Positions 1-5,735 are shown, counted from the stretch's first letter. The stretch is DNA of 5,735 nucleotides from Burkholderiaceae bacterium (GCA_016710525.1 JADJVQ010000120.1:1-5735), one strand, 5' to 3'. Translations and numbers: made by a program. Notes: a model not told the origin generated them from the letters alone.

Positions 1-39
1 CCAGCTGGTTTGAACGATGGTCTGCGGCTGTGCTGACAT
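1..39 (-). CDS. Start of a leftward gene, cut by the window edge
   Basis: On the minus strand an ATG at 39-37 opens a frame reading MSAQPQTIVQTSW before the window ends. An AGGA Shine-Dalgarno lies at 51-48, 8 nt from the ATG. The σ54-type promoter at 110-95 would place transcription start near base 84, giving a leader of about 45 nt. The spacing of promoter, ribosome site and start codon is what supports this as a gene, since 13 residues cannot identify a family. The 'IVQTSW' stretch faintly resembles the first helix of bacterial globins (typically '..LVQ.SW/F..V'), but this is only a guess. It is probably the target of the activator encoded immediately upstream. Confidence 0.5.
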   Translation of the reverse strand, partial: MSAQPQTIVQTSW

Positions 40-94
40 GTGGCGGGTCCTGATCAGGTGGCCCGAAGGCCTGTGGCGGGATGCAGGATGTCAA

Positions 95-110
95 TGCAAA
101 CCGCATGCCA
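95..110 (-). promoter_or_regulatory. σ54 (RpoN) -24/-12 promoter
   Basis: The minus strand reads TGGCATGCGGTTTGCA, against the σ54 consensus TGGCACG-N4-TTGCW. All fixed positions match except C to T at the sixth base, and exactly 10 nt separate the invariant GG and GC. The base before it (C) also fits the consensus Y. Counting from the GC gives a start near base 84, followed by a Shine-Dalgarno and ATG at 39. The site lies just beyond the 3' end of a σ54-activator gene and downstream of two inverted repeats at enhancer distance. These three independent agreements make a chance match unlikely. Confidence 0.75.
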
Positions 111-163
111 GACCTTGGTTACCGCGCATCGCCATCACACAGCGATGCCGATCGCCGCTGCTG

Positions 164-178
164 TGAACATATTGGTCA
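164..178. promoter_or_regulatory. Promoter-proximal putative activator (UAS) site
   Basis: The sequence TGAACATATTGGTCA is a 6-3-6 inverted repeat with one mismatched base between the half-sites. Its centre (171) is about 87 bp upstream of the predicted σ54 start, in the usual range for enhancer sites of σ54 activators. It matches the repeat at 196-210 at 12 of 15 positions. It is not the canonical NifA site (TGT-N10-ACA). Confidence 0.55.
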
Positions 179-195
179 AATCTCGCAGGGCGGAT

Positions 196-210
196 TGAAC
201 AATTTGTTCA
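196..210. promoter_or_regulatory. Promoter-distal putative activator (UAS) site
   Basis: The sequence TGAACAATTTGTTCA is a perfect palindrome, 7 + 1 + 7. Its centre (203) is about 119 bp upstream of the predicted σ54 start and 32 bp, close to three helical turns, from the centre of the related repeat at 164-178. Both dimers would therefore sit on the same DNA face. It overlaps the stop codon (210-208) of the activator gene's Fis-domain frame. A role as a terminator stem is less likely because the repeat is short and AT-rich with no loop. Confidence 0.6.
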
Positions 211-1771
211 CATTGCGATGTCCGCCGAATGGCCCGGATCAGCGTCGAGACCGAGCTTCTGAAGGCGATAGGTGAACTGCCGCCGAGTCATTCCGAGCAT
301 CTGCGCGGCCCGCGACCGATTGCCGCCGGAGCGGCGCAGCGCTTCGCGCACTCGAGCAATGTCCGCAGGCACTACGGCGAGATAGGGACGAACAAGTTCC
401 GCATCCACCGGTACGCCGAAACCCAGGCCGGAGCCCGCGTCGCCCGGAGGGACACGTCCAGTCGAGGCAGTTGCGGGCTGAGCCGCCCGAGGATCGGGCT
501 CGGATGCCCGGCCAGGGATGCGCCTGCATCAGCCGCATGGCGGGCTCGCTGAACTGCACCGCTTCGCGGCGCCACGCGAGGCAGGCTTCGTGGGCGTAGT
601 GGCGCACCAGGACCGGCACATCCGGCGCACGATCACGCAGCGCGGGCAGGCGCAGCGGCAGCACGGACAGCCGGTAATAGAGGTCCAACCGGAACTCACC
701 ACGGCTCACGAGATCGGCCAGATCGCGGTTGGTGGCGGCGACCACCCGCACGTCCAGCCGCAGCTCGCGCCGGCTGCCCACCCGCACCACGATCCGTTCC
801 TGCAGCACCCGCAGCAGCTTGGCCTGCATCGAGAGCGGCAGTTCGCCCACTTCATCCAGAAACAGCGTGCCGCCCTCGGCCAGCTCGAAGCGCCCGGGCA
901 ACGCAGTGGCCGCGCCGGTGAATGCGCCACGCTCGTGGCCGAAGAACTCGGACTCGAACAGGCTCTCGGGCACAGCCGCGCAATTGACGTTCACGAACGG
1001 CGCCCCTGAACGCCCGCTGGCCTGGTGGATGGCACGTGCGAAGAGTTCCTTGCCGGTGCCTGACTCGCCCAGCAGCAGTACCGTCATGTCGGTGGCGGCG
1101 AGCCTGCGTGTCTGATCCAGGCAATCGCGCAGCGCCGGCGAATCGCCCAGGATGCCGAAGTTGGGCAACTGGCTCCCAAGGCGCACCCGCAGGTCGCGAT
1201 TCTCGCTTTCGAGCTGCGCGGTGCGTCGCTTGAGTTCCTCGTTCAGGCGGATCGCCTGGCCCAGCATCGCGCCGATGGTCTGCATCAGTTCGAGGTCGTC
1301 GTCCAGGGCACGGCGCCGGTTGCGCAGCCGGTGCGCCGCCAGCACACCGATCACCCGCTCGCCTTCGCGCAGCGGCACGGCAAGGAACGACACGGTCTCG
1401 TTGGGCAGGCGCTGCCGCTCGACCGAGCGGCACAGGAACTCGGGTTCACGATCGATGTCCTGGATGATGCGCGGGGCGCCGCTGCGATGCACCTGACCGC
1501 TCACCCCTTCGCCCCGCGCGAAACGCCCGCGCGCGACCTCGTCGGCGGTCAGGCCATAGGCGTGGCGGATGCCGAGCTGCTCCTGCTGCTCGTCCCACAT
1601 CAGGACCCGGCCGCGATTCAGGCCGACCCATTCCGAGAGCAGGCGCAGAGTCTGCCGGATCACGAAGTGGGGCTCGACGCTGCGGCCCAGCAGCCGCGCC
1701 ACCTCGCGGATCAGCAGGACTTCATGTTTGTGCCAGGCGATCGGTTCGCCAGGCGAGGGAACGGTGGTCAT
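208..1771 (-). CDS. NifA-like σ54-dependent activator (GAF-AAA+-Fis), frameshifted before the DNA-binding domain
   Basis: This is an enhancer-binding protein that would hydrolyse ATP to open σ54 promoters in the cytoplasm. I start it at ATG 1771, with AGGAG 6 nt upstream; a longer frame to 1882 lacks such a site. Residues about 15-175 form a GAF sensory domain of the NifA type (LLIREVARLL..., GEGVSGQV, FLAVPL, IGVLAA). The AAA+ domain follows, with Walker A GESGTGKE (235-242), the σ54-contact loop GAFTGA (282-287), Walker B LFLDEVGE (303-310), sensor I ATNRD (346-350) and HPWPG (418-422). The expected GNVREL is missing: this frame runs on as Arg/Ser-rich sequence to a stop at 239. The Fis helix-turn-helix (GNRSRAAQMLGMTRRQFTY) lies in the +1 frame and ends at 208. 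Joined, the protein would be about 520 residues, normal for the family. The ligand is unknown and a nitrogen-fixation role is not shown. Confidence 0.88.
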
Positions 1772-1832
1772 GCGCTTCTCCTGTCCAACGACGCGGACAG
1801 CCCGAAGACGCAAGATCGATGCCGAGATGGTT

Positions 1833-1863
1833 CGCGGGCATGCGGATGCCTCCATGCCCCGCG
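1833..1863. repeat. GC-rich hairpin upstream of the activator gene
   Basis: CGCGGGCATG (1833-1842) pairs with CATGCCC-C-GCG (1853-1863): ten base pairs, one bulged C and a 10-nt loop. It lies 62 bp upstream of the activator start. No T-run follows on either strand, so it is not an obvious intrinsic terminator. It could be a leader structure or an operator, or simply arise by chance in GC-rich DNA. Confidence 0.35.
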
Positions 1864-1893
1864 ATGCACGACCCGGGAACACGCACCTGCCTG

Positions 1894-1924
1894 TGACCCG
1901 CCGGGATCCGCCCGCTCAGGGTCA
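1894..1924. repeat. TGACCC / GGGTCA inverted repeat
   Basis: Two perfect 6-bp arms (1894-1899 and 1919-1924) have centres 25 bp apart in the divergent intergenic region. It is a possible operator for one of the flanking units. Short arms with a 19-bp spacer occur often by chance, so this is weak. Confidence 0.2.
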
Positions 1925-2075
1925 AGTGACGCACCAGGGCGCAGCGTGCCTGCACGGCGATGGTGCCGAGTCCGCGCGCCGCTGTATCGCGATCTGCCGT
2001 GCCTCGTTGCGCTGAGCGGCCGGATCACCGACGATGGCGAGGCTCCCGCTTCGCACGAGGCAAACAGGCAACGCG

Positions 2076-2247
2076 ATGGCCACTCACGAACAACACGGGT
2101 TCCGCCCGCGGGCGTACCCCTGGTTGGCGTGGGACGTTCCTGCTGTTGGCGGTGGCGGCGGCGCTGGGCGTCACCCTGGCCCGCGGCGACTGGGCGGCCG
2201 TACTGGGCGCACCGAACACCGACAACCCACCGGGCCAATCCGCATGA
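2076..2247 (+). pseudogene. Small single-span membrane protein, apparently frameshifted
   Basis: An ATG at 2076, with a weak AGG 7 nt upstream, begins MATHEQHGFRPRAYPWLAW. The frame then turns Gly-rich without hydrophobic sequence. One frame over, starting at the GGG of 2131-2133, the sequence reads TFLLLAVAAALGVTLARGDW and continues to PPGQSA and a TGA at 2245-2247. Removing one G would join these into a 56-residue protein with a short cytoplasmic or periplasmic head, one membrane helix (about 20-35) and a polar tail. The TGA overlaps the GNAT start (ATGA), a common coupled-operon arrangement that supports the downstream frame as real. An unbroken alternative begins at ATG 1960 in the downstream frame, but its N-terminal half looks non-coding. 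I recognise no family. Confidence 0.5.
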
Positions 2248-2690
2248 GCAGCGACACACTCCGACCCTTCACCCGCGACGACTTCGACGCCTGGTACCCA
2301 CTATGGCGTGGCTACCAGGCCTTCTACAAAGTCGACATTCCCCGGGAAACCAGCGAAGTGACCTGGACGAGGCTGCTCGATCCGGTCGAACCGATGCACG
2401 GCGTCTTCGCGCTGCGCGAGGGCCGCCCTGTGGGCATCGTCCACTACATCGAACATCGCAGCTGCTGGACCGTGGGCAACTACTGCTACCTGCAGGACCT
2501 CTTCGTCGAGCCAGGCCTGCGCGGCGGCGGCCACGGCCGCGCGCTGATCGAACATGTGTACGCGCATGCCCGCCGCATCGGCTGCTCGCGGGTGTGGTGG
2601 CTCACGCACGAGACCAACACCGACGCGATGCAGCTCTATGACCGCATCGCCGACAAATCGGGCTTCGTGCAGTACCGCAAGGTGCTCTGA
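2244..2690 (+). CDS. GNAT family N-acetyltransferase (Hpa2-like)
   Basis: This is an intact 148-residue GNAT enzyme expected to transfer acetyl from acetyl-CoA to an amine; the acceptor is unknown. After an N-terminal β-α-α unit (LRPFTRDDFDAWYPLWRGY), β4 reads YLQDLFVEP (82-90). The acetyl-CoA pyrophosphate loop RGGGHGRA (93-100) follows, then α3. β5 is SRVWWLTHETN (115-125), and the C-terminal helix LYDRIADKSGF (131-141) contains the Tyr often used as general acid. The order 'DLFV-P--RG-G-GRALI ... WLT---N--A--LYD---' is that of the Hpa2/SSAT-like branch. The start overlaps the stop of the small membrane protein (ATGA) and only a weak ribosome site precedes it, so translation is probably coupled. 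The gene is convergent with the ABC gene, with 6 bp between stops. It has no frame breaks. Confidence 0.9.
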   Translation: MSSDTLRPFTRDDFDAWYPLWRGYQAFYKVDIPRETSEVTWTRLLDPVEPMHGVFALREGRPVGIVHYIEHRSCWTVGNYCYLQDLFVEPGLRGGGHGRALIEHVYAHARRIGCSRVWWLTHETNTDAMQLYDRIADKSGFVQYRKVL

Positions 2691-2696
2691 GGACGC

Positions 2697-3302
2697 TCAC
2701 TCGCCCAAGTCGATGGTGGCTGCCAGCGCCACCCCGGCGAGGGCTTCCGGCAGGTCGTAGTCGGCCACTATCCAGGCCCTGACCCGGTCGCCGGCGGCCT
2801 CGGCCAGGATGGCGGACACCTGCCGGCGCGAGGGCCCGTCGAGTGCCGAATACGGCATGTCGAGCAGCGTCACCTGCGCCTGGCAGGCGCGGGCCGCCAC
2901 CAGCCAGACTTTGCGCCGGCTGCCGGTGGACAGCATGTACAGCGGTTTGCCGATGTGCTCGAGCAGCCCGAAGGGCTCCAGCAGCGCCTCTTCGGCCCGA
3001 TCGTCCCAGGACGGGAACTCGGCACGCCGGGCCTGCAGCCATTGCAGCCCGGTCAGCGCGTCGTCATCGGGATTCGCTGGCTGGACCCAGAACACGCTGC
3101 CCCCGAGGCGATACAGGATTCCCTGTGTGGGTTGCATCACGCCCGCCAGCAACCTCAGCAGCGTGCTCTTGCCGCGGCCATCGCCCCCGCGCACCAGCGT
3201 GAGCCCGGGCTGGATGTCGAACGACAGGTCGTGCAGCAGCATCAGGCCCGGATAGGAAAAGCCCAGGCGTTCGGCTCGGATCAGGGCAGCGGGATTCGGC
3301 AA
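2697..3302 (-). CDS. Stand-alone ABC-type ATPase lacking key catalytic residues
   Basis: This is a short nucleotide-binding-domain protein (201 residues from TTG 3302) without membrane segments. Walker A is GGDGRGKST (39-47), the Q-loop glutamine is Q74, the signature is LSTGS (124-128, for LSGGQ), Walker B is VTLLD (144-148) and the D-loop is SALD (152-155). The catalytic glutamate after Walker B is replaced by Met (LLDMP), and the H-loop histidine aligns with Tyr182 (ADYDLPEA). It may therefore bind ATP but hydrolyse it poorly. The start is uncertain: the frame is open to ATG 3458 or 3467, but residues before 'PNPAALIRAERLGFSYPG' do not look like ABC sequence and would overlap the cupin start. 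TTG 3302 lacks a clear ribosome site, and an ATG at 3313 is one frame off. No permease neighbour is present. Its size resembles CcmA-like proteins, but I do not assign that name. Confidence 0.8.
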   Translation of the reverse strand: MPNPAALIRAERLGFSYPGLMLLHDLSFDIQPGLTLVRGGDGRGKSTLLRLLAGVMQPTQGILYRLGGSVFWVQPANPDDDALTGLQWLQARRAEFPSWDDRAEEALLEPFGLLEHIGKPLYMLSTGSRRKVWLVAARACQAQVTLLDMPYSALDGPSRRQVSAILAEAAGDRVRAWIVADYDLPEALAGVALAATIDLGE

Positions 3303-3370
3303 GGCGGCTTCATGGGGTGGCAGTGCATCAGGGCTTGAGCGGTTCCAGCAGCAGCCCGGCAAGGCACTTT

Positions 3371-3401
3371 TTGCCGCGCGAGGTCCAGGGTATTCTAGAA
3401 T
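3371..3401 (+). promoter_or_regulatory. Possible σ70 promoter for the cupin gene, with a palindromic -10 region
   Basis: TTGCCG (3371-3376) and TAGAAT (3396-3401) match the -35 and -10 consensus at 4 of 6 and 5 of 6 positions, but the 19-bp spacer is longer than ideal. The -10 lies in the perfect palindrome ATTCTAGAAT (3392-3401), so a second TAGAAT reads on the minus strand toward the ABC gene, without a recognisable -35. The AT-rich patch stands out in otherwise GC-rich DNA between two divergent genes. Confidence 0.35.
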
Positions 3402-3456
3402 GAGGCGTTCTGTACCTGAGCACCCTGAATCCACCGTTTCGCGGAGACAACACCGC

Positions 3457-4236
3457 ATGATCGTCACCGGAACACGAGCCCACGGCGAGTCGCGCCGCCG
3501 CTTCCTGGAGCTGCCCAGCGGCTTTTGCTATCACAAGGGCGAATGGATGGAGTCCGGCGGACGATCCGCTGCTCTCCCCACCATGTTCCTGGTCGAACAG
3601 CCCGCGGGCAAGGTGCCGCCCACGCACTGGCATCGCGAGAACCAGTTCCAGGTCGTGGTCGGCGGCGGGGGCACCATGGGCCGCCACGAGATCGCGCCGA
3701 TCATGGTGCACTTACGCGGGGCCTATAGCGGCTACGGCCCCATCATCGCGGGCCCGGAGGGCGTCAAATCTTCACCATCCGCGCGGTCTTCGAACAGGGC
3801 GCCATGATGGCAGCGACTCAGCTCGACAGCATGATCCGCGGGCCCAAGCGCCAGGTCTCAAGCGAGCAGCACCAGACCTTGGACGAGGGCGGGCTCGCGG
3901 CGCTGACGCAGGCCCGTTGCATCGACCTGATCGCGCCAGCCGCCGACAAGCTCGCCGCGCAGGTCTGGCAATTGCCGCCAGGCGGCAGTGCGCTCGCGCT
4001 CGACCCCGCCGGCAGCAGCGGCCAGTTCCTGATGGTGCTCTCGGGTGGCCTGCGCCATGCCGATCAGGTGCTGCGCGAGTGGGAGACCGTGTTCGTGTCG
4101 GCGGACGAGCCGGCGCATCGGCTGCAGGCGGGCGATGCGGGCGCGGAAGTACCTGCTGCTGCAGATCCCGTTGAAGGCCGACGTGTACCACACGCCGGCC
4201 GCACGCGAGGCGCTGGCCGCGATCGCGTCGGCCTAG
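3457..4236 (+). pseudogene. Cupin/bicupin-domain protein, interrupted by two compensating frameshifts
   Basis: ATG 3457 is preceded by GGAG at 3443-3446 (10-nt spacing). The first part reads MIVTGTRAHGE..., then a cupin with TMFLVEQPAGKVPP, the metal-ligand motif THWHRENQF and further His residues (GRHEI, MVHLRG). At GTCAAATCTTC (3764-3774) this frame breaks. One added base, most simply an A in the A-run, continues it as KIFTIRAVFEQGAMM. The next frame carries a second β-rich half (VWQLPPGGSALAL, GQFLMVLSGG, FVSADEPAHRLQAGD) without a His cluster. Near 4145 one surplus base returns the reading to the first frame, which ends KYLLLQIPLKADVYHTPAAREA... at the TAG 4234-4236. Repaired, it has 259 residues and resembles a bicupin with a metal site only in the first domain. 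Substrate unknown. It is convergent with the MFS gene. As written, translation stops at 3805-3807 after about 116 residues. Confidence 0.72.
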
Positions 4237-4237
4237 C

Positions 4238-4262
4238 CGACGCCTTCGCCGTGCCGGTGTCG
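4238..4262. terminator. Possible hairpin between convergent cupin and MFS genes
   Basis: CGACGCC (4238-4244) can pair with GGTGTCG (4256-4262), seven pairs including one G-U, around an 11-nt loop. It lies in the 31-bp gap between the two convergent stop codons, where a shared terminator is expected. No T-run follows on either side, so this is tentative. Confidence 0.3.
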
Positions 4263-4267
4263 AGGCA

Positions 4268-5590
4268 TCAGGCCGGCTGCGTGCGCCCGCCAGCCCGATG
4301 CCGGTCGTGCTTGGGCAGTGCCATGATCAGCACGCCCCCGAGGATGCTCATGCCAGCGACGAACAGGAACGCGGCATCGTAGGATCCGACCACATCCTGG
4401 TAGCGGGCAACCGCCAGCGGTCCGCCTGCGCCGAGAATCAGCGCGAACGGCAGCGCCGCACTGCGCACCGAACCCAGGTGCCGGCGACCGAAGTACGTCC
4501 CCCAGATCACCTCCTGGATCGGGATCATGCCGCCCCAGCCGACCCCCAGCACGATGAACGCCGCGTACTCCCACAGATCGGAACGCGCCTGGACGCTGAA
4601 GACGATCCCGATCAGCGCAGCCCCCGACAGGATCGCGCTGATTGCGCCGAGCGGCTTCGGATTCATCCGGTCGATCATCCAGCCCCAAACCGGCTTGGTG
4701 ACCAGTGCCGGCACCGAGGCCAGGATGATCATCAGCGCCGCCGTGTCGCGTGAGTAGCCCGCGTCGGTCATGAACGGAATCGTCTGGAACAGCACGACTG
4801 GAATCAGGACCTGGAACATCCCGAAGGCGATCACGAGCATGTAGAAGGCGGGCATGCGCATGGCCTGCGCGCGGGTCACCGACGAATCGAAGTCCGCCTG
4901 CGCACGCGCGCCACCACCCGCGGCCAACTGCGCCTTCGTCTTGCCGTCCGGCGACAGGCCGTGATCTTCCGGTGCCCGACGCATCACCAGTGCGGCCGGC
5001 AGCGTGAGCAACAGCGTGGCGGCGGCCATCGCCTGCCAGCCGACGCGCCAGCCGAAGGTGTCGATGCAGCGGGTGATGAGTGGCGTGGCGCCGATGCCGG
5101 CGAAGGAGACGCCCATCGACGACCAGGCGATCGCCTGCCCCCGCTTCTCGACGAACCACTTGGCCAGCGTGACGTTGACGACCAGGCTGCCGATGAGCGC
5201 CGCCCCCACCGTGAGCACCACCCCGTTGAGGACCACCCACTGCCACCAGGCGTGGATGAAGGACAGCGCGAACAGCGCTGCGCGGACGAGAGCCCGAACA
5301 ACGCGAAACCGCCGCCCGCCGAACCGGTCGGACGCAGCCGCCGATGAAGCCGGTCCGGTGCCATGACGGGAATTGACCCAGGCTGCGCGGCAGATGAACT
5401 CGGCGCGCGACCAGCCGAGTTCCTGGGTCATCGGGACCCTGGCGAACGCGCCGATCGAATAGTTTTGCGCGCCCACCGAGACGAACTGCGTGACGAAGCC
5501 GGCAACGATCAGCCAGATGGCCGTAGTAGATCCGCGAGTCAGCCTGCATCGCTGCCTTTGCTGGACCACCGTGCGGTTCATGTTGCCCAT
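4268..5590 (-). CDS. MFS transporter, MCT/OFA-like, with a frame-scrambled segment
   Basis: This is a 12-helix-type inner-membrane secondary transporter, probably for a carboxylate or similar small organic compound. The frame is open for 440 residues from ATG 5590; ATG 5581 (MNRTVV) is an equally good start and neither has a strong ribosome site. TM1 is AIWLIVAGFVTQFVSV. It is followed by ELGWSRAEF, a hallmark of the monocarboxylate/oxalate-formate transporter branch. Later parts read WVVLNGVVLTVGAALIGSLV, KWFVEKRGQAIAWSSMGVSF, a central hydrophilic loop, and six more helices to the TGA 4268-4270. Residues about 67-105 do not fit: the expected LPRSLGQF and TGFIGGC are in a second frame and FALFGLSSA in a third. 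Four one-base changes (near 5392, 5331, 5307 and 5275) with no net length change restore a normal TM2-TM3 sequence. The gene is convergent with the cupin gene. Confidence 0.8.
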   Translation of the reverse strand: MGNMNRTVVQQRQRCRLTRGSTTAIWLIVAGFVTQFVSVGAQNYSIGAFARVPMTQELGWSRAEFICRAAWVNSRHGTGPASSAAASDRFGGRRFRVVRALVRAALFALSFIHAWWQWVVLNGVVLTVGAALIGSLVVNVTLAKWFVEKRGQAIAWSSMGVSFAGIGATPLITRCIDTFGWRVGWQAMAAATLLLTLPAALVMRRAPEDHGLSPDGKTKAQLAAGGGARAQADFDSSVTRAQAMRMPAFYMLVIAFGMFQVLIPVVLFQTIPFMTDAGYSRDTAALMIILASVPALVTKPVWGWMIDRMNPKPLGAISAILSGAALIGIVFSVQARSDLWEYAAFIVLGVGWGGMIPIQEVIWGTYFGRRHLGSVRSAALPFALILGAGGPLAVARYQDVVGSYDAAFLFVAGMSILGGVLIMALPKHDRHRAGGRTQPA

Positions 5591-5735
5591 TTCGCTTTGC
5601 CGGCATCCGGAACGTCTCTTTGTCGCGGATCATCCGGTTTCGGATCGTCGGATACGAGCAACTTCCGCGCGAACTGACCGGGTCCAGGGCGGTGCCGAAG
5701 CCGCGCCGCCACTGTCAAACGCGCATCTCGAATAA
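5591..5735 (-). other. Upstream region of the MFS gene
   Basis: No gene is recognised here on either strand. On the minus strand a TTGACA-like -35 (rc of tgtcaa, about 5714-5719) is present, but no -10 lies 16-18 bp downstream in the GC-rich sequence. A small stem ATCCG-GTTT-CGGAT (5632-5645) is 42 bp upstream of the start. This stretch probably contains the MFS promoter, but I cannot place it. Confidence 0.3.

Larger units (their letters stand above)
1772..2075. other. Divergent intergenic region with two inverted repeats
   Basis: About 300 bases separate the leftward activator from the rightward small-protein/GNAT pair. I see no convincing gene here; open frames on both strands are Arg/Pro-rich antisense-like readings. 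It holds the activator's ribosome site (AGGAG on the minus strand, about 1778-1782) and two inverted repeats, described separately. No σ70 or σ54 promoter stands out on either strand, although both flanking units must be transcribed from here or from further away. Confidence 0.5.

Noticed and set aside
11..24. Third TGAAC...GGTC element near the left edge
   Set aside because: The spacing between half-sites is 3 rather than 5 bases and the outer bases do not match, so it is not the same motif as at 164-210.
518..1009. Plus-strand frame opposite the AAA+ domain
   Set aside because: It is an antisense shadow of the activator, which has clear motifs on the minus strand.
1030..1046. TGGCACG on the plus strand, a σ54 -24-like match
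   Set aside because: No TTGC follows at the required distance, and it lies inside the AAA+ coding sequence.
1331..2641. Long plus-strand frame of 436 codons
   Set aside because: It runs antisense to the activator and then out of frame through GNAT; its composition is Arg/His/Pro-rich with no domain. High GC makes such long empty frames common.
2685..2705. Terminator between convergent GNAT and ABC genes
   Set aside because: The gap is only 6 bp and no stem-loop with a T-run is visible there.
3303..3467. N-terminal extension of the ABC ATPase to ATG 3467
   Set aside because: The added residues are Cys/Arg-rich and unlike ABC proteins, cross the probable promoter of the cupin gene and overlap its start codon.
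3328..3711. Minus-strand frame opposite the cupin
   Set aside because: It is antisense to a frame with a recognisable cupin metal motif and has no family features of its own.
4233..5633. Minus-strand frame of 466 codons over the MFS gene
   Set aside because: Most of it is Arg/Gly/His-rich shadow. Only a short piece (LPRSLGQF...TGFIGGC) belongs to the transporter, explained by frame shifts.
1..5735. CRISPR arrays, tRNA or rRNA genes, insertion sequences
   Set aside because: No regularly spaced repeats, no tRNA-like cloverleaf or TTC-loop signature, and no transposase or terminal repeats were seen.

Overview
This is a GC-rich, tightly packed bacterial window. The σ54 activator, GNAT, cupin and MCT/OFA-type MFS genes and the codon use suggest a high-GC proteobacterium, possibly a Burkholderiales-like betaproteobacterium. 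That placement is an inference from general character, not from a marker gene. There are no rRNA or tRNA genes, CRISPR arrays or recognisable mobile elements.

Layout. (1) 1-210: a regulatory region transcribed leftward. A good σ54 (-24/-12) promoter lies on the minus strand. Two copies of a TGAACA-N3-TG(T/G)TCA inverted repeat, 32 bp apart, lie upstream of it at typical enhancer distance. A start codon with a Shine-Dalgarno begins a gene that leaves the window at base 1. (2) 208-1771, minus: a GAF / AAA+ / Fis-type σ54-dependent activator of the NifA-like class. A frame change just after HPWPG separates its DNA-binding domain from the rest. (3) 1772-2075: a divergent intergenic region. (4) 2076-2690, plus: a small one-membrane-span protein, apparently broken by one extra G, whose stop overlaps the start of an intact GNAT acetyltransferase. 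(5) 2697-3302, minus: a short stand-alone ABC ATPase that has lost both the Walker B glutamate and the H-loop histidine. (6) 3457-4236, plus: a cupin/bicupin protein split by two compensating single-base shifts. (7) 4268-5590, minus: an MFS transporter convergent to the cupin, with a short scrambled segment that several single-base shifts explain.

How it fits together. The best functional unit is at the left edge: the activator gene sits next to a σ54 promoter with paired upstream sites, so it probably controls the gene that starts at base 39 and runs out of the window. The small membrane protein and GNAT form a translationally coupled pair. The cupin and MFS genes are neighbours and may share a small organic compound as substrate, but nothing in the sequence proves this.

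Caution. Four of the six largely contained protein genes carry frame breaks that one-base changes repair, several in short homopolymers. Either the sequence has indel errors (unpolished long reads or a low-coverage metagenomic contig) or the locus is decaying. Raw reads or a close relative would decide. GNAT and ABC are uninterrupted.
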